Notes: generated from the sequence alone by a model not told the origin. A stretch of 64,000 bases of DNA from Caecitellus pseudoparvulus (GCA_965644315.1 CBFFRQ010000026.1:1-64000), one strand, 5' to 3'; positions 29,201 to 41,497 are shown, counted from the stretch's first letter. Numbers and translations are program-made.

Positions 29201-32200
29201 CACCATCTGCATGTCCAGGATGTACCGCCAGCTCTGCTTGGCGCGGTCGTACCAGCCGCCGTAGTCCATCCACTGCCGCAGCAGCTCCAGGGGCGGCTGG
29301 GACCCGAAGGCGTCCTTGCGGGGCATGTTCAGGTCGTCCACGAACGCCAGCATCTTGCGGCCGCCGGGTGGGCCCATCTTGTCCTTGGCGCGCTTCTCCA
29401 TGCCGCCCTCCACGATGCTCTGCACGATGTTGGAGGTGGTGGCGGCAGAGAAATTCAGCACCAGGTGGCTGTACTGCTCGCGGGGCAGCCCATCCATGAG
29501 GGTGGACACCAGGGCGGTCTTGCCGGTGCCCGTGCCACCCACCAGCAGCGCGGCGCGCTCGGCAGTCACCAGCTGCTTCAGGACGAACCCCAGCCGCGTC
29601 GTGTCCACCGTCGGCACGATGAGCTTGGCGTAGGGCGTGCCTGGGGTGTACCGCAGGGGCGCCACGCGGTCCGTCCAGGGGCGGAAGTCCCGGGAGGTGG
29701 GGTCCAGGTAGTAGTCATACACGCTGCCGACGGCGGGGAACATCGGCTCCACCTCTCGCAGGGTGTCGTTCACGGTGCGGCGCCCGCCCTCGTCGGCGGC
29801 GCCGCCGACAGTCCAGGTGAGGGCAAAGGCGAACCACTTCTCAGCGTAGGCGGGCCAGGCATCCCCGGCATGGGCCCGGGAGAAGCCGAACTCCTCTGCC
29901 TCGGCGATGGCCTCCAGGAAGTTGGCAAAGGCGATGATGGTGCTGAACTCCGAGGCAGGCACGAGCTCCGTGAGGGCGCCGGAGCTGCGCGCCGCCTGCA
30001 GGGGGGGCAGGTACTTCGCAAAGAGCGCCGCGAAGAGCTCCCTGTCGTCGCCCTCCCGCCCGAACATGCGGTTGAGCCAGGACTCGATGAAGGGCTGGGA
30101 GCCCAGGTCCACGACGTCCAGGTACACCATGCCGGCGCGGGAGACGGTGGCGGGGGAGGCCACCGCCAGGTCCCGCACCTCGAAGAGCAGGGACATGGAG
30201 GCGGACATGGAGATGCGGTCGCCGTTGATGAGGGTGAGGGTCTTGTTGTCGTCCATGACGGTGTTCATGCTCTCGATCCACAGAGTGTCCACGGGGCCGT
30301 CCAGCACCAGCCACTTCTCGTCGGGGCGGTCGTCCCGCGCGAACTCCCGGAACAGGTTGCTGAGGATGCCGTCCGTCCACTCCTGCGTGGCCAGGTCGTA
30401 CGCGCCGTACAGCTCGTTGAGGGAGATGGACTTGGGGTTGATGACGCGGGACTGCACGCGGTTGAAGCCCTCCACGCCGTCGGTGGCCAGGGCGGTGAAG
30501 GCGTCGGCCAACGTGCGCCAGGTGGTGCTCTTGCCGGACAGCGTCAGGCCCACCAGCATGTTGCAGTGGCGTGTGGACTTGGAGTCCCGCAGCTCGATGC
30601 ACTTCTTCATGATGGCCGGGTGCGCCTGCAGGCCGTGCTGGCTCAGGCTGTCCTTCAGCGCGACGGCCAGGGCGCCCGGGTCGTACTCAGGCAGCACCAG
30701 GTTCTGGAACAGGTCCGACAGCAGCAGCATGAAGAGCTCCTTGTCGGCCTTGATGAACTTAGGCACGTTCATGTCCCGAATGGCCTGCAGGGCAATGGAG
30801 AACTCGTCCCGCTCGGGCGCCGAGCGCTTGAGGGCGCCGGCCGCCACCAGCACTCCGCGCAGGGACCGCAGGCCAAAGTCGTAGTGGTCCTGCTTGCTCA
30901 GCTGCTGCGTCATGAGGCTGTACAGGGTGGTGGTCTTCTCTGCCAGGATGCCGGACTTGGTGAAGCCCTCCGACTGCAGCATGACCTCTGCGATGAGGGC
31001 GAGGTCGGGCACCATCATGGCCACGGGGCGGAAGAGGGACTTCAAGTTGTCGGGCAGCTCTGTGCGCCCCGCGTACCCCGGGTTCATAGTGATGAAGATG
31101 CCGCACTCGGGGCGCACCTGGATGACCTCCCCCATGAACTCCAGCGCCGCCTCCTGCCCGCCCGTCAGCTCGTACCGCGTGACGGCGTCCATGATGGACA
31201 TGACCTGCTGCGCGACGACGGACAGCACTTCGATGTCGATGCGGTTGAACTCGTCGAAGCAGCCCCAGCCGCCCGACTGCACGAGGCCGGAGAACATGCG
31301 CCCAACAGACTTGTAGTCCAGGCCGTCGGAGCAGTTGAACACGACGACGAACTTGGCCAGGTTCTTGCCCAGGTCCTTGACAGTCTCGGTCTTCCCCGTG
31401 CCAGCGGGGCCGGCGGGGGCGCCGCCGCGGTGCAGGGCCAGGGCGGTGGTGAGGGTCAGCACACACCGGTCCGTGAGGGGCGTCACGACCAGACGGCCGT
31501 TGTTGCCCTGGTACTCGTACCCGAACTTCAAGTCGGCGTTGGTCTGCTGCGCGCGGCAGATGCCGTACTTGGCGTCGGGGTGGTCGGGCGGCACCTCCTC
31601 CGACTTGCTGTACACCAGGCGCAGCTGGGAGATCCACAGGAAGTCGTCCACGGAGCGCACCTTGGCGCGGCGCAGGCGGTCCATGACGTCGCGGGAGTGC
31701 AGCTCCATGGTGATGAGGGCGACGATCTTCTTGCGCACGACGGGGTTCAGGTGCTGCCGCACGATGGAGGCCAGCAGCGTCAAGTACTTGTGCTGGGAGT
31801 GCACGAGGCGGCGAAGGGCCTTGGCGTTGCCGGCGCCCGCCGCCTGCAGCTGCGTGATGCAGTTGCGCGTGAAGAAGACAATGCCGGTGGTGATGAGGAG
31901 CTGCCCGGGGTAGTCCCGGATCCAGCCCAGGATGGAGCGCTCCCGCTCCGCCGCCGACACGCTGACGGCGTCCTTGTACGCGTAGATGGTCTGGCACAGC
32001 GCCTGCTGCAGCGTCACACGCATCATGGCCTCCACGGCGTTCATCCAGTGCTCCACGGCGCCCTCCAGCGGCACGGCACTCTCCAGGGGCACAACCTCGC
32101 CATCAGGCGCAGACATGGCAGTGGCTTCGTGGTGGCGGTTGGAGCGCATGTCGTTCTTGCCGGGGTCCACGAGGGTGAGGGCCTTGATGCCCATGAAGCA

Positions 32201-35200
32201 CTTGATCATGTGCTTCTGCACGGCGTGGGGGTCCTTGGCCTGCCCCAGGATCTCCAGCAGGTCTGCGTCGGAGACGAAGTAGAAGCGGGGGAAGGCCTGC
32301 CGCTTGCTCTCCAGGTACCGGTTGAGTTTCTTCTGGATGCTCTCCAGGGTGTCGTTCATGGAGTTGAGGAGGGGCAGGACGCCCTCCCGCCCACAGGCCC
32401 GCACAGCGTTGGGGTCCTCCACCATGCCCGTGGTGAGGGCGATGTACTGCTCGTTCACGGCGTCGAAGGCGGCCGCCTCCGCCGCCATCTGCTTGCGGAT
32501 GTCCTCCGCCCCCACGAAGATGCTCTCCAGGTACACCCACTGCCGCTGCACGGCCAGCTGCAGGTCCACCACCTCCGAAACCGTGGACAAGGTGGCCTCC
32601 CAGTGGTTGATCTTGTCCCGGAAGGCGCCGTAGTACTTGGAGGACTTCATGGAGGAGAGGTCCACGAGGTGCTCCTCCAGCGCCCCGAACAGGTCCTCCG
32701 TGCCGGAGATCTTGTAGTACGTGTCCTTGTACACGCCCATGTCCAGGTCCAGGTCCGCCCACGTGGCCTCGATGGCCTCCAGCGCCCGCTCGAAGCTGAG
32801 CTCCTTGGTGGCGTTGGCGGCCATCTCCTGGATGAACGCCTCGTGGTTGTGCAGGCCCATGGAGAAGATGGTGTCCAGGGTGAAGCCCGCAGACGTCTCG
32901 TCGAAGGTGATGGGCGGCGCCTTGCTGCTGCGCCGCTTGTTCAGCTCCTCCTTCAGGGCGGTCCAGTGCCGGGGGCGCATGGCCTCCGACCCCAGCGCCT
33001 CCACCAGGGGCATCGTGGACAGGAACTCCCGCACGCGCTTGTCCAGGGTGCCCCACACGCTCCACCCCGCCAGCTCCCGCATCTTCGTCACGCGGGTCTT
33101 GAAGCTGGCTGCTGCGGCTGACAGCTCCTCAGGGTCCAGGTCCGCGAACCGCCCCGCCTTCCACCCGCCCCACGCCGCCTCCCACTCCTCGAACAGGGCC
33201 CAGATGGTGGCCAGCTTCTCCAGGTCCGCCTCCGTGTCCAGCAGCTCCTGGGGCGTGGAGTAGGGGATGTCGAAGACCTTGATGCCGGGCGCCAGGGACG
33301 CCTCCCGAGCCCGCACGCTGGCCACGCGCTCGCCCCACTCCTCCAGCGTCGTCAGGGCCGCCGCCACGCTGCGCTTGCCGTCGTACGGCAGGTCCCGCTT
33401 GGCTTCCTTCTGCAGGGACACGACGGTGGAGGTGAAGGACGCCATCTGCTCCGACAGGTCCTTGCGCAGGTTGGCCTTGGCAGCCTTCAGCTTGTCCGCC
33501 ACAGACGGCAGGCGGTCCACGAACTCCGCCCACTGCCCGTCCAGCTCCCCCAGCGCCGCCGCATGCTCCTCCCCCACGCGCTCGTTGTACCGCTCCAGCA
33601 TGTCGAACATCTGGTGCAGGGGGGGCAGCCGCGCCGCCTGCACCGGCACGTCCGCCACCACCTGCGCATGTCGCTCCACTTGTGCGTGCAGGGCGGCGAG
33701 GTCTGTGGCTTCAGCCCGGAACACCTCCGTGTTCTCGGCGATGTACCCCTGCAGGGCCCGCAGCTCGCGCAGGGCGTTCTGCTTCAGCAGGTTGCAGTAG
33801 CCGGCCTGGAACTCGTCACAGTGCCGAATGAGCGTGTCCTTGATGAGTTTGTGGTCCACCTGCACGAAGTAAATGTGCCGACTGGCCGCTTCGTGGGTGC
33901 GGATCTCCTCGGCCAGCAGGCGGTAGGACTGGATGTGGTTTTCGTAGTTGCTGAGGGGGTTGGCCTTCTTGGCGAAGCGGGAGAACGTGCTCTCCTTGTC
34001 CTTGTCCCACAGGCTGCGGTACTTGTCGTTCTCAAACGTCTGCTTGTGGCGCTGCAGCTCCTTGGACGAGTGCTCGTTCAGGGCGGACATGATGGCAGTC
34101 AGCATCGTCAGCACGTCCTCGTCAGCTGACACCATGTGGAAGAACGTCAACTTGCCACTGCCAGCGGACGGCAGCATGGCAGTGGGGGCGGCGCTGCCGC
34201 TGCCACTTGCGGCAGCCTCCTTCCCTTCGGGGATGCCGCCGGCTTCGGCAGCCTCCCCGGGGCCACCGGGCGCGTAATACGCAGCGGGGCCCCCCGGCGG
34301 CAGCGCCGGCGGACGCCCCCGCAGCGTCGCCCGCCACGGCTCTGCCTCCAGCCGCTGGACGAGGGCCTCTGTGGCCCAGTACTGCCCCACCATAGTGGCG
34401 GGCAACACCTCCTCCACGCGCTTCACGACGCCGATGCAGGTGATGAGGTCCTTGGCCACGCCGTACACCATGTGGATGAGCTGGAACACCGTGGGGCGGT
34501 ACTCCACGTGGTCCCCATCCAGAACAAGGTACAGACGGAACAGCGGCGCCAGCTCCGTCTCGCCCTTGGCAGCCTGGGCATCCCCCTTGATGGCACGCTG
34601 CAGCTGCAGCACCGACGCCTTGACGCTGTGGCGCAGTGCGTCGTACACCGCCGCGTCCACACCCTGCACGTACTCCAGCCACGCCCGCTGCACGTCGGGC
34701 GGGTCGTCCTGGAAGAACCGGTACATGCGGCGCAGGGTGGCCACCATGGACTCGTGCGCCTGCCGCAGGGTGTCCTTGGCAGCCAGGCGGTGCTGGGCTT
34801 GGCGGCGCTCGAAGACACCCTCCTCGTGCACCTTGTTCTTTTCGATGTGGATGAGGCTCAGGCCGCGCATGGTGTGGATGGCGGCGCGCACGTCCCCCTT
34901 GCTGGCGTGGAAGCTGTCCACCACCAGGCGCAGCGCGGCACAGTTGCGCCGGCACCCCCGCAGGAAGTACTCCCGCTGCCCGGGGGACGTGGACCACTGC
35001 ATGTTGGTGAGCCCTTTGGCCACACGGCGGTCCAGCTGGTGCAGCATGTGCGCGAACAGCGCGCGCTCGTCGGATGTGAGGCTGCGCAGGATGCCGTTGT
35101 ACTCCCGCACCACCGTCATGACCATATCCCGCAGCACACGCAGGGACTCTGCCAGGCTGTTCGACAGGTCCGACGCCCAGAACGGCACGAGGAACTTGCC

Positions 35201-37531
35201 CTGGAACTTGTCCCAGTAGTGCACCTCCTGCAGCAGCTCCAGCAGCTCCGGGTCGAAGTTCACCTCCAGCAGGCCACTGGCCTTACGGGCCACGACACGG
35301 GCTGGGCGGTACACCTCCCCCCCCTCCATGCCCTCCGCGCCGCCGCCGCGCCCCCCCGCGCCCGTCGCACTGGCCTCCTCGTCTGCCAGCACGTCCTCCT
35401 CCGCCACCCGCCGCATGAGGGGCAGGCCCAGGCGTTTGGACAGGGCGGCCTGCTCGGCACTCTGCAGCGGCCCCACGAACCGCAGGAAGAGCTTGTGAAT
35501 GTGGTCGTCGTACGCCGTCATGTGCTCGTCAAAGGTGCGCCCGGCAGCCTCCACCACCAGCGGCGGCTTCACGAAGTGGCACCGGCACAGCATCTCCCAG
35601 TCCCGCTCCACGCGCGCCTGCAGTCCCCGCGTCCACAGCGCTGCGCCAGCACACGGCGGCTCGCCGGGGGTCAGCGGCGGGGCGTCCCAGTGCGCCTCGA
35701 AGTGGCTCTTCGTGTCCATCATCTGCGTCATGAACATGCTGTACACGTCTGCAGCCGCCTTCTCCACGGCCTTCTTCACGGAGGGCCGCTTGGCCAGGCT
35801 GGAGAAGGCCTCCAGTAACTCCGCACATGCGGGGATGGACGTCACGCCGTCAAACGCCAGCGTGATGACGTTGCCCATCATGGCCTCCAGGTCCCGCACA
35901 GCGGGCTTGAAGATGTTGTTCACGTCGTGCCAGCGCGTGCCGCGGATCTTCAGCACCTCCCCCTTCACCCGTGCGAGCATGGACAAGTACTTGCCAAATT
36001 CCGCTTGAATCGTCGTCAGCGACGTGACGATTTCGGGCCCCCGCGAGCCGCCAAACACCGGCAGCGGCAACGGCTCGCCCCCTGGCCCACACTTGCGTGC
36101 GAACTGCTGCTGCGCCAGGCACACCTCCTGCAGGTCGTGGCAGCGCAGTTGAAAGGAGTTCACCTGCGCAAAGATCTCCCGCTCGTCAAAGTCCCACAGC
36201 GCGCAGCCGCGGCGGTCAGCTGGAATCGCCGCGATGGCGCCCGCAGCCGACGCGTACACGCCCTTCCACGCGTCAATGGCAGCGACACACTCTGCCAGGT
36301 GCCCCTGCACCCGCGGCACGTCCCCCACGAACACGTCGTCCAGGGAGATGTGTGCACGGCAACGCGCCATGACGGCGTTGGACACCTTGCGCAGGAGCGT
36401 CTTGATCTGCCCCGGGCTGCGGTAGTGCTTGGACACCGTCGCCATGACGCGGATGCGTGCCAGTAGCGGCTTCAGCAGCCCAGGCAGCTCCGGCGGCGTC
36501 GCTGCGTCGATGTCCGTGCACAGCGGCGTGAGCAGCTCCAGGAAGCGCAGGTTGTCGGCGGCCTCGTCCGCGTAGCTCTGAATCTTGTCCGCCACCTCGT
36601 GGTAGTTGGCCACCCACGACTGCGTGTCGGCTGCCGACACGGCCTGCACGATGGCCTGCACGCCCGGCCGCTTCAGCTGCTCGGAGATGCCGGACAAGTC
36701 CACCACACGCCGGCGCCAGAACTCAATTTCCGCAAGCGGCCCCGCGTTCTCCATCGTGCTGCCGCCGCCCTCCTGCGTGGACAGCACCGCCTTGATCTGC
36801 CGCGTCCAGTGAATGAGTGTCTGGTTCAGCTGTTTGGCCACCTCCTTCCGCCCAGCGGGCGTGTCGGCTGTCAGGCTCACGTCAGGCAGGTACAGCACCG
36901 TCTGGCCCCGCGCCTGAAACGCCGTCTCCGTCAGCGCAGCCATGAAGCGCTGCGTTTCGCCGTCGAATTCACGGGCGATGCCCTCTGGCCACGCAGTCTG
37001 CGACTTGAGCAGCGGCATGTACACCCGCCCCACCACCTTGTGCAGGGCGTCCATGGAGCCGTTGTTCACGCGCCCGAACTGCACGGCGGTGTGCACGCTC
37101 TCCCGCGTCACCGGCTCGCTGTCTGCCCGCACGAAGTACATGAAGTGCCGCGGGGACACCTCCAGCCGCATGAACGGCGTCAGGAACGCCAGCTGCCCGT
37201 CCTGGCTCATGTACGCAATCAGCTTCAGCGTGTCGCGGCTCTGCAGGAACTGCGCTGCCACCTCTGCATGCTCGGGACGCCAGTGCAGCTCCTCCCGATA
37301 CCCTTTCAGCCGCAGGCGCGCCTTCAGCCACTCCACCAGCTCCCTGCGACACGCCGGTGTATGCGTGCAACCTTGGCAGGAAACGCCCTCCCACACGTGC
37401 GCCTGCACTCACCGCGCTTCGCTGTCCAGAACAGCACCTGGGCGCCCAAGCGCCGTGTCCAGTCGTCCAGACCCCATTCCACCCCCACCAGTGGACGGAG
37501 ACAGGCTCCCCGCGCTGGATCCTGACGCCAT
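23300..37531 (-). CDS. DNAH: Axonemal-type dynein heavy chain, 4720 residues
   Basis: This is the motor subunit of a flagellar dynein arm, which slides axonemal doublets using ATP. One 69-nt intron (37344-37412, donor GTGAGT, acceptor TCGCAG, in-frame stop inside) joins a Gly/Ser-rich N-terminus from ATG 37531 (MASGSSAGSLSP) to RELVEWLKARLRLKGYREEL. The remaining 14,044 nt form one exon. In order: tail and linker (about 1-1990); AAA1 with GPAGTGKTETVKDLG near residue 2017 and GCFDEFNRI; AAA2 with GLTLSGKST near 2304; AAA3 with GGTGTGKTA near 2641; AAA4 with GVGGSGRQSLTRLA near 2991; the coiled-coil stalk and microtubule-binding tip (about 3235-3560); AAA5 and AAA6 (VLLQNCHLS); and a long C-terminal domain. 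GVGGSGRQS in AAA4 and the C-terminal domain are of axonemal type. Inner- or outer-arm subclass is not resolved; parts resemble inner-arm chains, but the protein is longer than most single-headed ones. Confidence 0.95.
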
Positions 37532-38466
37532 GGTGTGTTGTGCAATTTCCGCAACCAAGCCGTTTGCCTGCGCAGTGCCCCGGGGGCACGGTTTGCACAG
37601 TTCCGCAGCCCAGTCTGCGGAGGAGCAAGAATTCAGAGCAACAGTGTGCCCTGTTTGTGATTGGATTTGAGCACGCGTCTCAATGGTGTCCGGCTCCGCT
37701 CGACCGGGTGTCTGGCTCGAGGCGGGGGGGGCATCCCCCTCCAGAGCCTCGGACGCTGCACCAGCTGCTGCGGCTGCTGCCGTCGCCTTGGGGGAAGCTG
37801 CTTGCGGAGAGCGGTCGACACCACCTGGGCGCCCTTGAGGGCGACCTCTGCGCCGCCCACCAGCTCGAGACGCGTGGCGGGATGTGCCTGTCGCATCGGA
37901 GGTGAGCGGTGCAGCATTGCACACTCGCGGCCTTGTTCCGGCTGTCTGTGAACGTTCCCGGCTACGAAATGCCCAGAGTGGCCATCCTGCAGTTCATGAC
38001 CTTGTCTGGGACTGTCAAGTTGGGCAGTGAGCCCGTCCGCATCACCGCGGTCCCCGCACCCCTCCTCCCTCCAACGTCAGTCAGCCCCCCTCAAACAGTT
38101 CGCGACACTCTGCGCTCTGCCACAATCCACACGCCGCGTACATGGTCCGAGCCAATCATGTCAACGCACGCGCACCAACGTCTGTGTTTCCGGTTCTCCT
38201 CTGCGTCTGACTCCTCTTGCGGCGCACAGTGCGTGTTTGCGTCGTGTCTTGACGACTAGCCAATTACCGCAAGTCAAATCTTACACGAGCTGTGGATCGC
38301 GAGCCAGCCGCCATTCGCCCTTATAATACAGCCAAATCGGCTCTTCAACACTCAAAGTAATAGTGAGTGCAGTTCTGTGGCGTGGTGTGGTGCCGCTCGC
38401 GTGCGCTCGAGCCTGCGTTGTCGCGCGCAAACGACACAAGCACGGTCTTCGCATTGACTCACAGGT
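37532..38466. other. Divergent intergenic region with 5' UTR intron
   Basis: This 935-bp stretch separates dynein (-) from the NTPase gene (+). The part next to dynein stays open in the dynein frame up to 37924 and is probably 5' UTR or promoter. On the plus strand a TATA-like box at 38321 is followed by a perfect donor (GTGAGTGC, 38363) and acceptor (CTCACAG, ending 38464), two bases before the ATG at 38467. This reads as a 102-nt 5' UTR intron. Confidence 0.5.
38321..38328 (+). promoter_or_regulatory. TATA-like box upstream of the NTPase gene
   Basis: TTATAATA stands out in a GC-rich background about 40 bp before a short presumed 5' UTR exon and its donor site at 38363. The spacing fits a core promoter for the gene starting at 38467. 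Confidence 0.45.
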
Positions 38467-40293
38467 ATGGAAAAAGCAGCGGCTCTGGCACATCCCCTGC
38501 GTGGCACACAACAGCCTGGCCCTTTTGAGGAGATGTGCGTTCGTGGGCAGCCCGTGTGCAGCCATCAAGCAATGACCGAGGAGGACAAAGCCTGGTTGGC
38601 GGGCATGGCAGCCGACACCAACCACCCCTTCATGCCCATAGACCACCTGCTGCCGGCCCTCCAAAGACTGACTCGGATCGAACGGAGACTGCACAGTCAG
38701 CCCACAGGGCCCCAAGCCTACCTCCTGACAGGTCCCAGCGGCGTTGGGAAGACCCACTTGCAGAAGGCATATGCCAGGCAGGTGACTGCGAGAAACGCCA
38801 GAGCGGGAGGCGACAGGCACACACTGTGCTGCAGCATCAACCTTGGGGCCCGTGAGCCTTCTGACACTAGTAGCTTCTATGAGTGGCTGCTCGGGTCAGT
38901 CGCAGAAAAGCTCTCAAAGCTGGAAGGGTATGAGTCTGTGACGGAGGTGCTGGGGCTGCTGGCCAGCTCTGCACATGGCGAACCCCGTGAGGCGGTTGAT
39001 GTGAAGCACCTGCTGTCCATGGTGTCAGCAGAGGGCGATGCTGCTAGCGCTGCCCCCTCAGGACTGTCGCCTGAGGTGTGCGAAGTTTTGGTCGACAAAG
39101 GAACAGACAATTGGCTGGGCCTGGCGAGCGCCGTGTTGAGAGAAGCCAACATCGCCGTCATTGTGCTCATTGACGAGGCCGACTGCCTGTTCCAGGGTGA
39201 TCACTTCACACGGGAGTGTGCAGACCTGTGGTGTGCGCAGCTGCGGTACCTGTTGTCGTTGGATTACCCTGCAGTTGGCGTGGTCCTGTGCACAGACTTT
39301 CTGCGTGCCAGCCAGCTGTTCGTTTACGACGGGCGGCCTCATGAGTTCCCACCCGATTTCACACATCACGAGCTGCGAAAGGACTGGTACAAGGCCTTGG
39401 TCGAGCACGTTCCTCTGGGGGGGCCTGCCTGGAACCGCACGTCCCTCGGGGCCTTCCTCCTCACATACGCGTGCAGGAAAGTGGACAGGACATTCTCCCT
39501 CTTCCAGCGCCACCTTGACCAGCAGCCGTCAGAGGCAGTGCTTCGGGTGGCCAGGGATCTCGATGAGCTGTGCCTGCGGGGCTGGAAGGGGGACGCTGGA
39601 GCAAGCTCTGCTGAGAAGCTGGACGCTTTCCTGGTGCACATCATGGAGCAGTTCGGGCAAACACCCAAACACCTCATCAAAGCAGTCCCCGGGCTTGTTG
39701 GCGCATGTCGGGAACCATGGACATGGCCAGTATCCACGGAGGAAGCTCCAGTGGAGGCCGACTTGGAGCAGACTGTCCCTATGCCCAAACTTCTGATGGA
39801 TACCTTCCACGAGATCCTGTCAGATGCCAAGCGAGAGCAGCTGGCCAAGGACACCCTGCTCACCTTCCGCTCTGGGCAGTACGCCGTGACCAGGACAGAG
39901 CTGGAAAGATCCCTGGAAGTGTACATCCCCCGCCAGGCACGACAGGCTGCAGTTGCAGCAGGCTACGGCGCCGCTCGCCCGGCACCTGCTCTTGCCGTTC
40001 CGACTGCTCTGCAGTGCATCGATGCCGCCTTGGATGCTGGGTGGCTCGTACCCCGTCACATTTGTCTGAGCCTGGGCAGCCTGCAAGCGTACCGCCAGAA
40101 CTGGTGTGGAGGTGTGCACCCTGAAATTATTAGGCGGATGCGGGAAGGTGAGTTTGGCAAGCAGGCTGAGTTGCCCATTGCCCGTGCCTTGGCGAGGATG
40201 CAGAGTCCCAAGGGAGGTGTCCTTGTGCGGCCCACCCACGAGTCAGTGTGGTGCGGCAACGATGGCTCAGAGTCACCAACCCTGACATGGTGA
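38467..40293 (+). CDS. Orphan P-loop NTPase (AAA/STAND-like)
   Basis: This single-frame gene encodes 608 residues. Walker A is GPSGVGKTHLQKAY (residues 89-102) and Walker B is VIVLIDEADCLF (231-242). This is a complete ATP-binding core of the AAA/ORC/STAND type, where such proteins act as switches or remodelling ATPases. After the core comes a helical region with many Leu and Trp residues, then a C-terminal region (LERSLEVYIPRQARQ; LQAYRQNWCGGVHPEIIRR) without a recognisable domain. ATG 38467 directly follows a presumed 5' UTR intron; an alternative start is 38572 (MTEEDKAWL). There is no signal peptide or membrane segment. I recognise no family and would not assign a function. Base composition is less GC-rich than the housekeeping genes. 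Confidence 0.75.
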   Translation: MEKAAALAHPLRGTQQPGPFEEMCVRGQPVCSHQAMTEEDKAWLAGMAADTNHPFMPIDHLLPALQRLTRIERRLHSQPTGPQAYLLTGPSGVGKTHLQKAYARQVTARNARAGGDRHTLCCSINLGAREPSDTSSFYEWLLGSVAEKLSKLEGYESVTEVLGLLASSAHGEPREAVDVKHLLSMVSAEGDAASAAPSGLSPEVCEVLVDKGTDNWLGLASAVLREANIAVIVLIDEADCLFQGDHFTRECADLWCAQLRYLLSLDYPAVGVVLCTDFLRASQLFVYDGRPHEFPPDFTHHELRKDWYKALVEHVPLGGPAWNRTSLGAFLLTYACRKVDRTFSLFQRHLDQQPSEAVLRVARDLDELCLRGWKGDAGASSAEKLDAFLVHIMEQFGQTPKHLIKAVPGLVGACREPWTWPVSTEEAPVEADLEQTVPMPKLLMDTFHEILSDAKREQLAKDTLLTFRSGQYAVTRTELERSLEVYIPRQARQAAVAAGYGAARPAPALAVPTALQCIDAALDAGWLVPRHICLSLGSLQAYRQNWCGGVHPEIIRRMREGEFGKQAELPIARALARMQSPKGGVLVRPTHESVWCGNDGSESPTLTW

Positions 40294-40759
40294 GGGCTCT
40301 CAGCGGGCCGTCTCGCCCTGGACCCAAGGTGCACCATCGAGGCAGGCTCTAGCACAGCAGGTGGAATGCAAAGCAGTACCATGCGCCCAGTCTCTCATGC
40401 TGGCCCATGCCTGGTACTCTGCGCTCCTCACCCGCTGCACGCCACTCGCCGCTGCTGCCCCAGATCTGTCGCGCAGCAATGCTGTCGCCGAGAGTGGACT
40501 GGGCTGATCACCTGCGCTGCCGCGTGCAGCATGCCGGGACCCAGTTCAGACCCCGCCCGCCCACTGAGTGCGCGACACAGCTTCATGATGCACCAGGCAC
40601 ACATGGCAGGTGTGGCAGGTATGCCCAGTGCAGCAGCAGCAGCAGTGCCGGCCACCCAGGCCAAGGTGGCGGACGCGGAGTGATGGATCAGCGATGTAAT
40701 GCAAGGCAGTGCCCGGCGCATCACCACGCAATGGTTGCATTCACAATGGTGCCTGTGCG
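40294..40759. other. Convergent intergenic region, no gene seen
   Basis: These 466 bp lie between the 3' ends of the NTPase gene (+) and an orphan gene (-). Short frames exist on both strands but have atypical composition and no start context. A small (GCA)n run lies near 40630. Confidence 0.5.
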
Positions 40760-41497
40760 TCAGGCCTTGGAGATGGCGGCACGTGCAGCCTTGACGATGG
40801 TGGCGTGGTCCGCTGACAGGAAGGCGCCAGTCTTGGCGGTCTTCCACTTGGCAGCCTCTTCCTTGGTCACGGTGCCCTGCTCCAGGAAGTACGCCGTGAA
40901 GGCCCCCATGACTGCTGGGCGAGCGTCGGCGCTGTACATGTCCTCCAGTTGGCAGTAGCGCCCAGTGCCTTCAAGCAGGAACGCCGCGAACTCCTCCGCT
41001 CCAGCGGCACGCCCGGCATCGGCGATGGTCTTCACGGCAGCCTGCACCTTGTGCAGCTGCTCGACGTCTGCGGCACCGGCATTGCCGCCCATGCCAGCGT
41101 TGCCAGCATCACTCATCAGCTGCAGGAGAGCACTGGCCGCGGCGGGGGCGCTGGCACCGGACAGGTGTGTGCTCCATGCGGCGGCGATGTCCTCGGCACC
41201 CTTCCGGTCTGACGCTTGGCGCCATGCCAGCAGAGCCTGCAGGTGGGCCGCATCAGGGTGCGAGGCGATGGCGTCGCACTGCAGGGCAGCCGCCATGTTC
41301 TTGGTGAAGCCCCGTGTGTCGAAGGTGCAGGGGCCAGCCAGTGGCATGAGGCTGACGTCGTGCGGGATGGTGACGGGAGGGCCGTCCTCCTTCACCTTGG
41401 CGGCCTCCACCAACATGGTGCCAAGCAGGGCCAAGCCGGAGCCAGCGAAGAATGCGGTGCCAATGCTGCACAGCCGCACCAGGGTGGCCACGTGCAT
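40760..41497 (-). CDS. Orphan protein with N-terminal membrane anchor
   Basis: From ATG 41497 the product has 245 residues. The frame is open further upstream to 41722, but only with non-ATG starts and a hydrophilic sequence that looks like 5' UTR or another exon. The N-terminus MHVATLVRLCSIGTAFFAGS continues into a hydrophobic stretch of about 25 residues, a signal-anchor or mitochondrial-type presequence with a positive charge. The rest is soluble, Ala-rich and helical (ADVEQLHKVQAAVKTIADAG; FAAFLLEGTGRYCQLEDMY), with no catalytic motif. The family is not recognised. It is tandem with the next minus-strand orphan gene and convergent with the NTPase gene. Confidence 0.6.
   Translation of the reverse strand: MHVATLVRLCSIGTAFFAGSGLALLGTMLVEAAKVKEDGPPVTIPHDVSLMPLAGPCTFDTRGFTKNMAAALQCDAIASHPDAAHLQALLAWRQASDRKGAEDIAAAWSTHLSGASAPAAASALLQLMSDAGNAGMGGNAGAADVEQLHKVQAAVKTIADAGRAAGAEEFAAFLLEGTGRYCQLEDMYSADARPAVMGAFTAYFLEQGTVTKEEAAKWKTAKTGAFLSADHATIVKAARAAISKA

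Noticed and set aside
28529-33121. A 1530-codon open frame on the plus strand, opposite dynein (also 24386-25333, 25583-27670 and 34136-35818)
   Set aside because: These are antisense shadows of GC-rich codons; the translations are His/Val/Gln-rich and domain-free, while the minus strand encodes an unmistakable dynein.
37344-37412. Dynein starting with MQAHVWEGVSC at 37408
   Set aside because: That stretch is the translated 69-nt intron and starts from a non-conserved codon; splicing links a good ATG (37531) to the conserved region.
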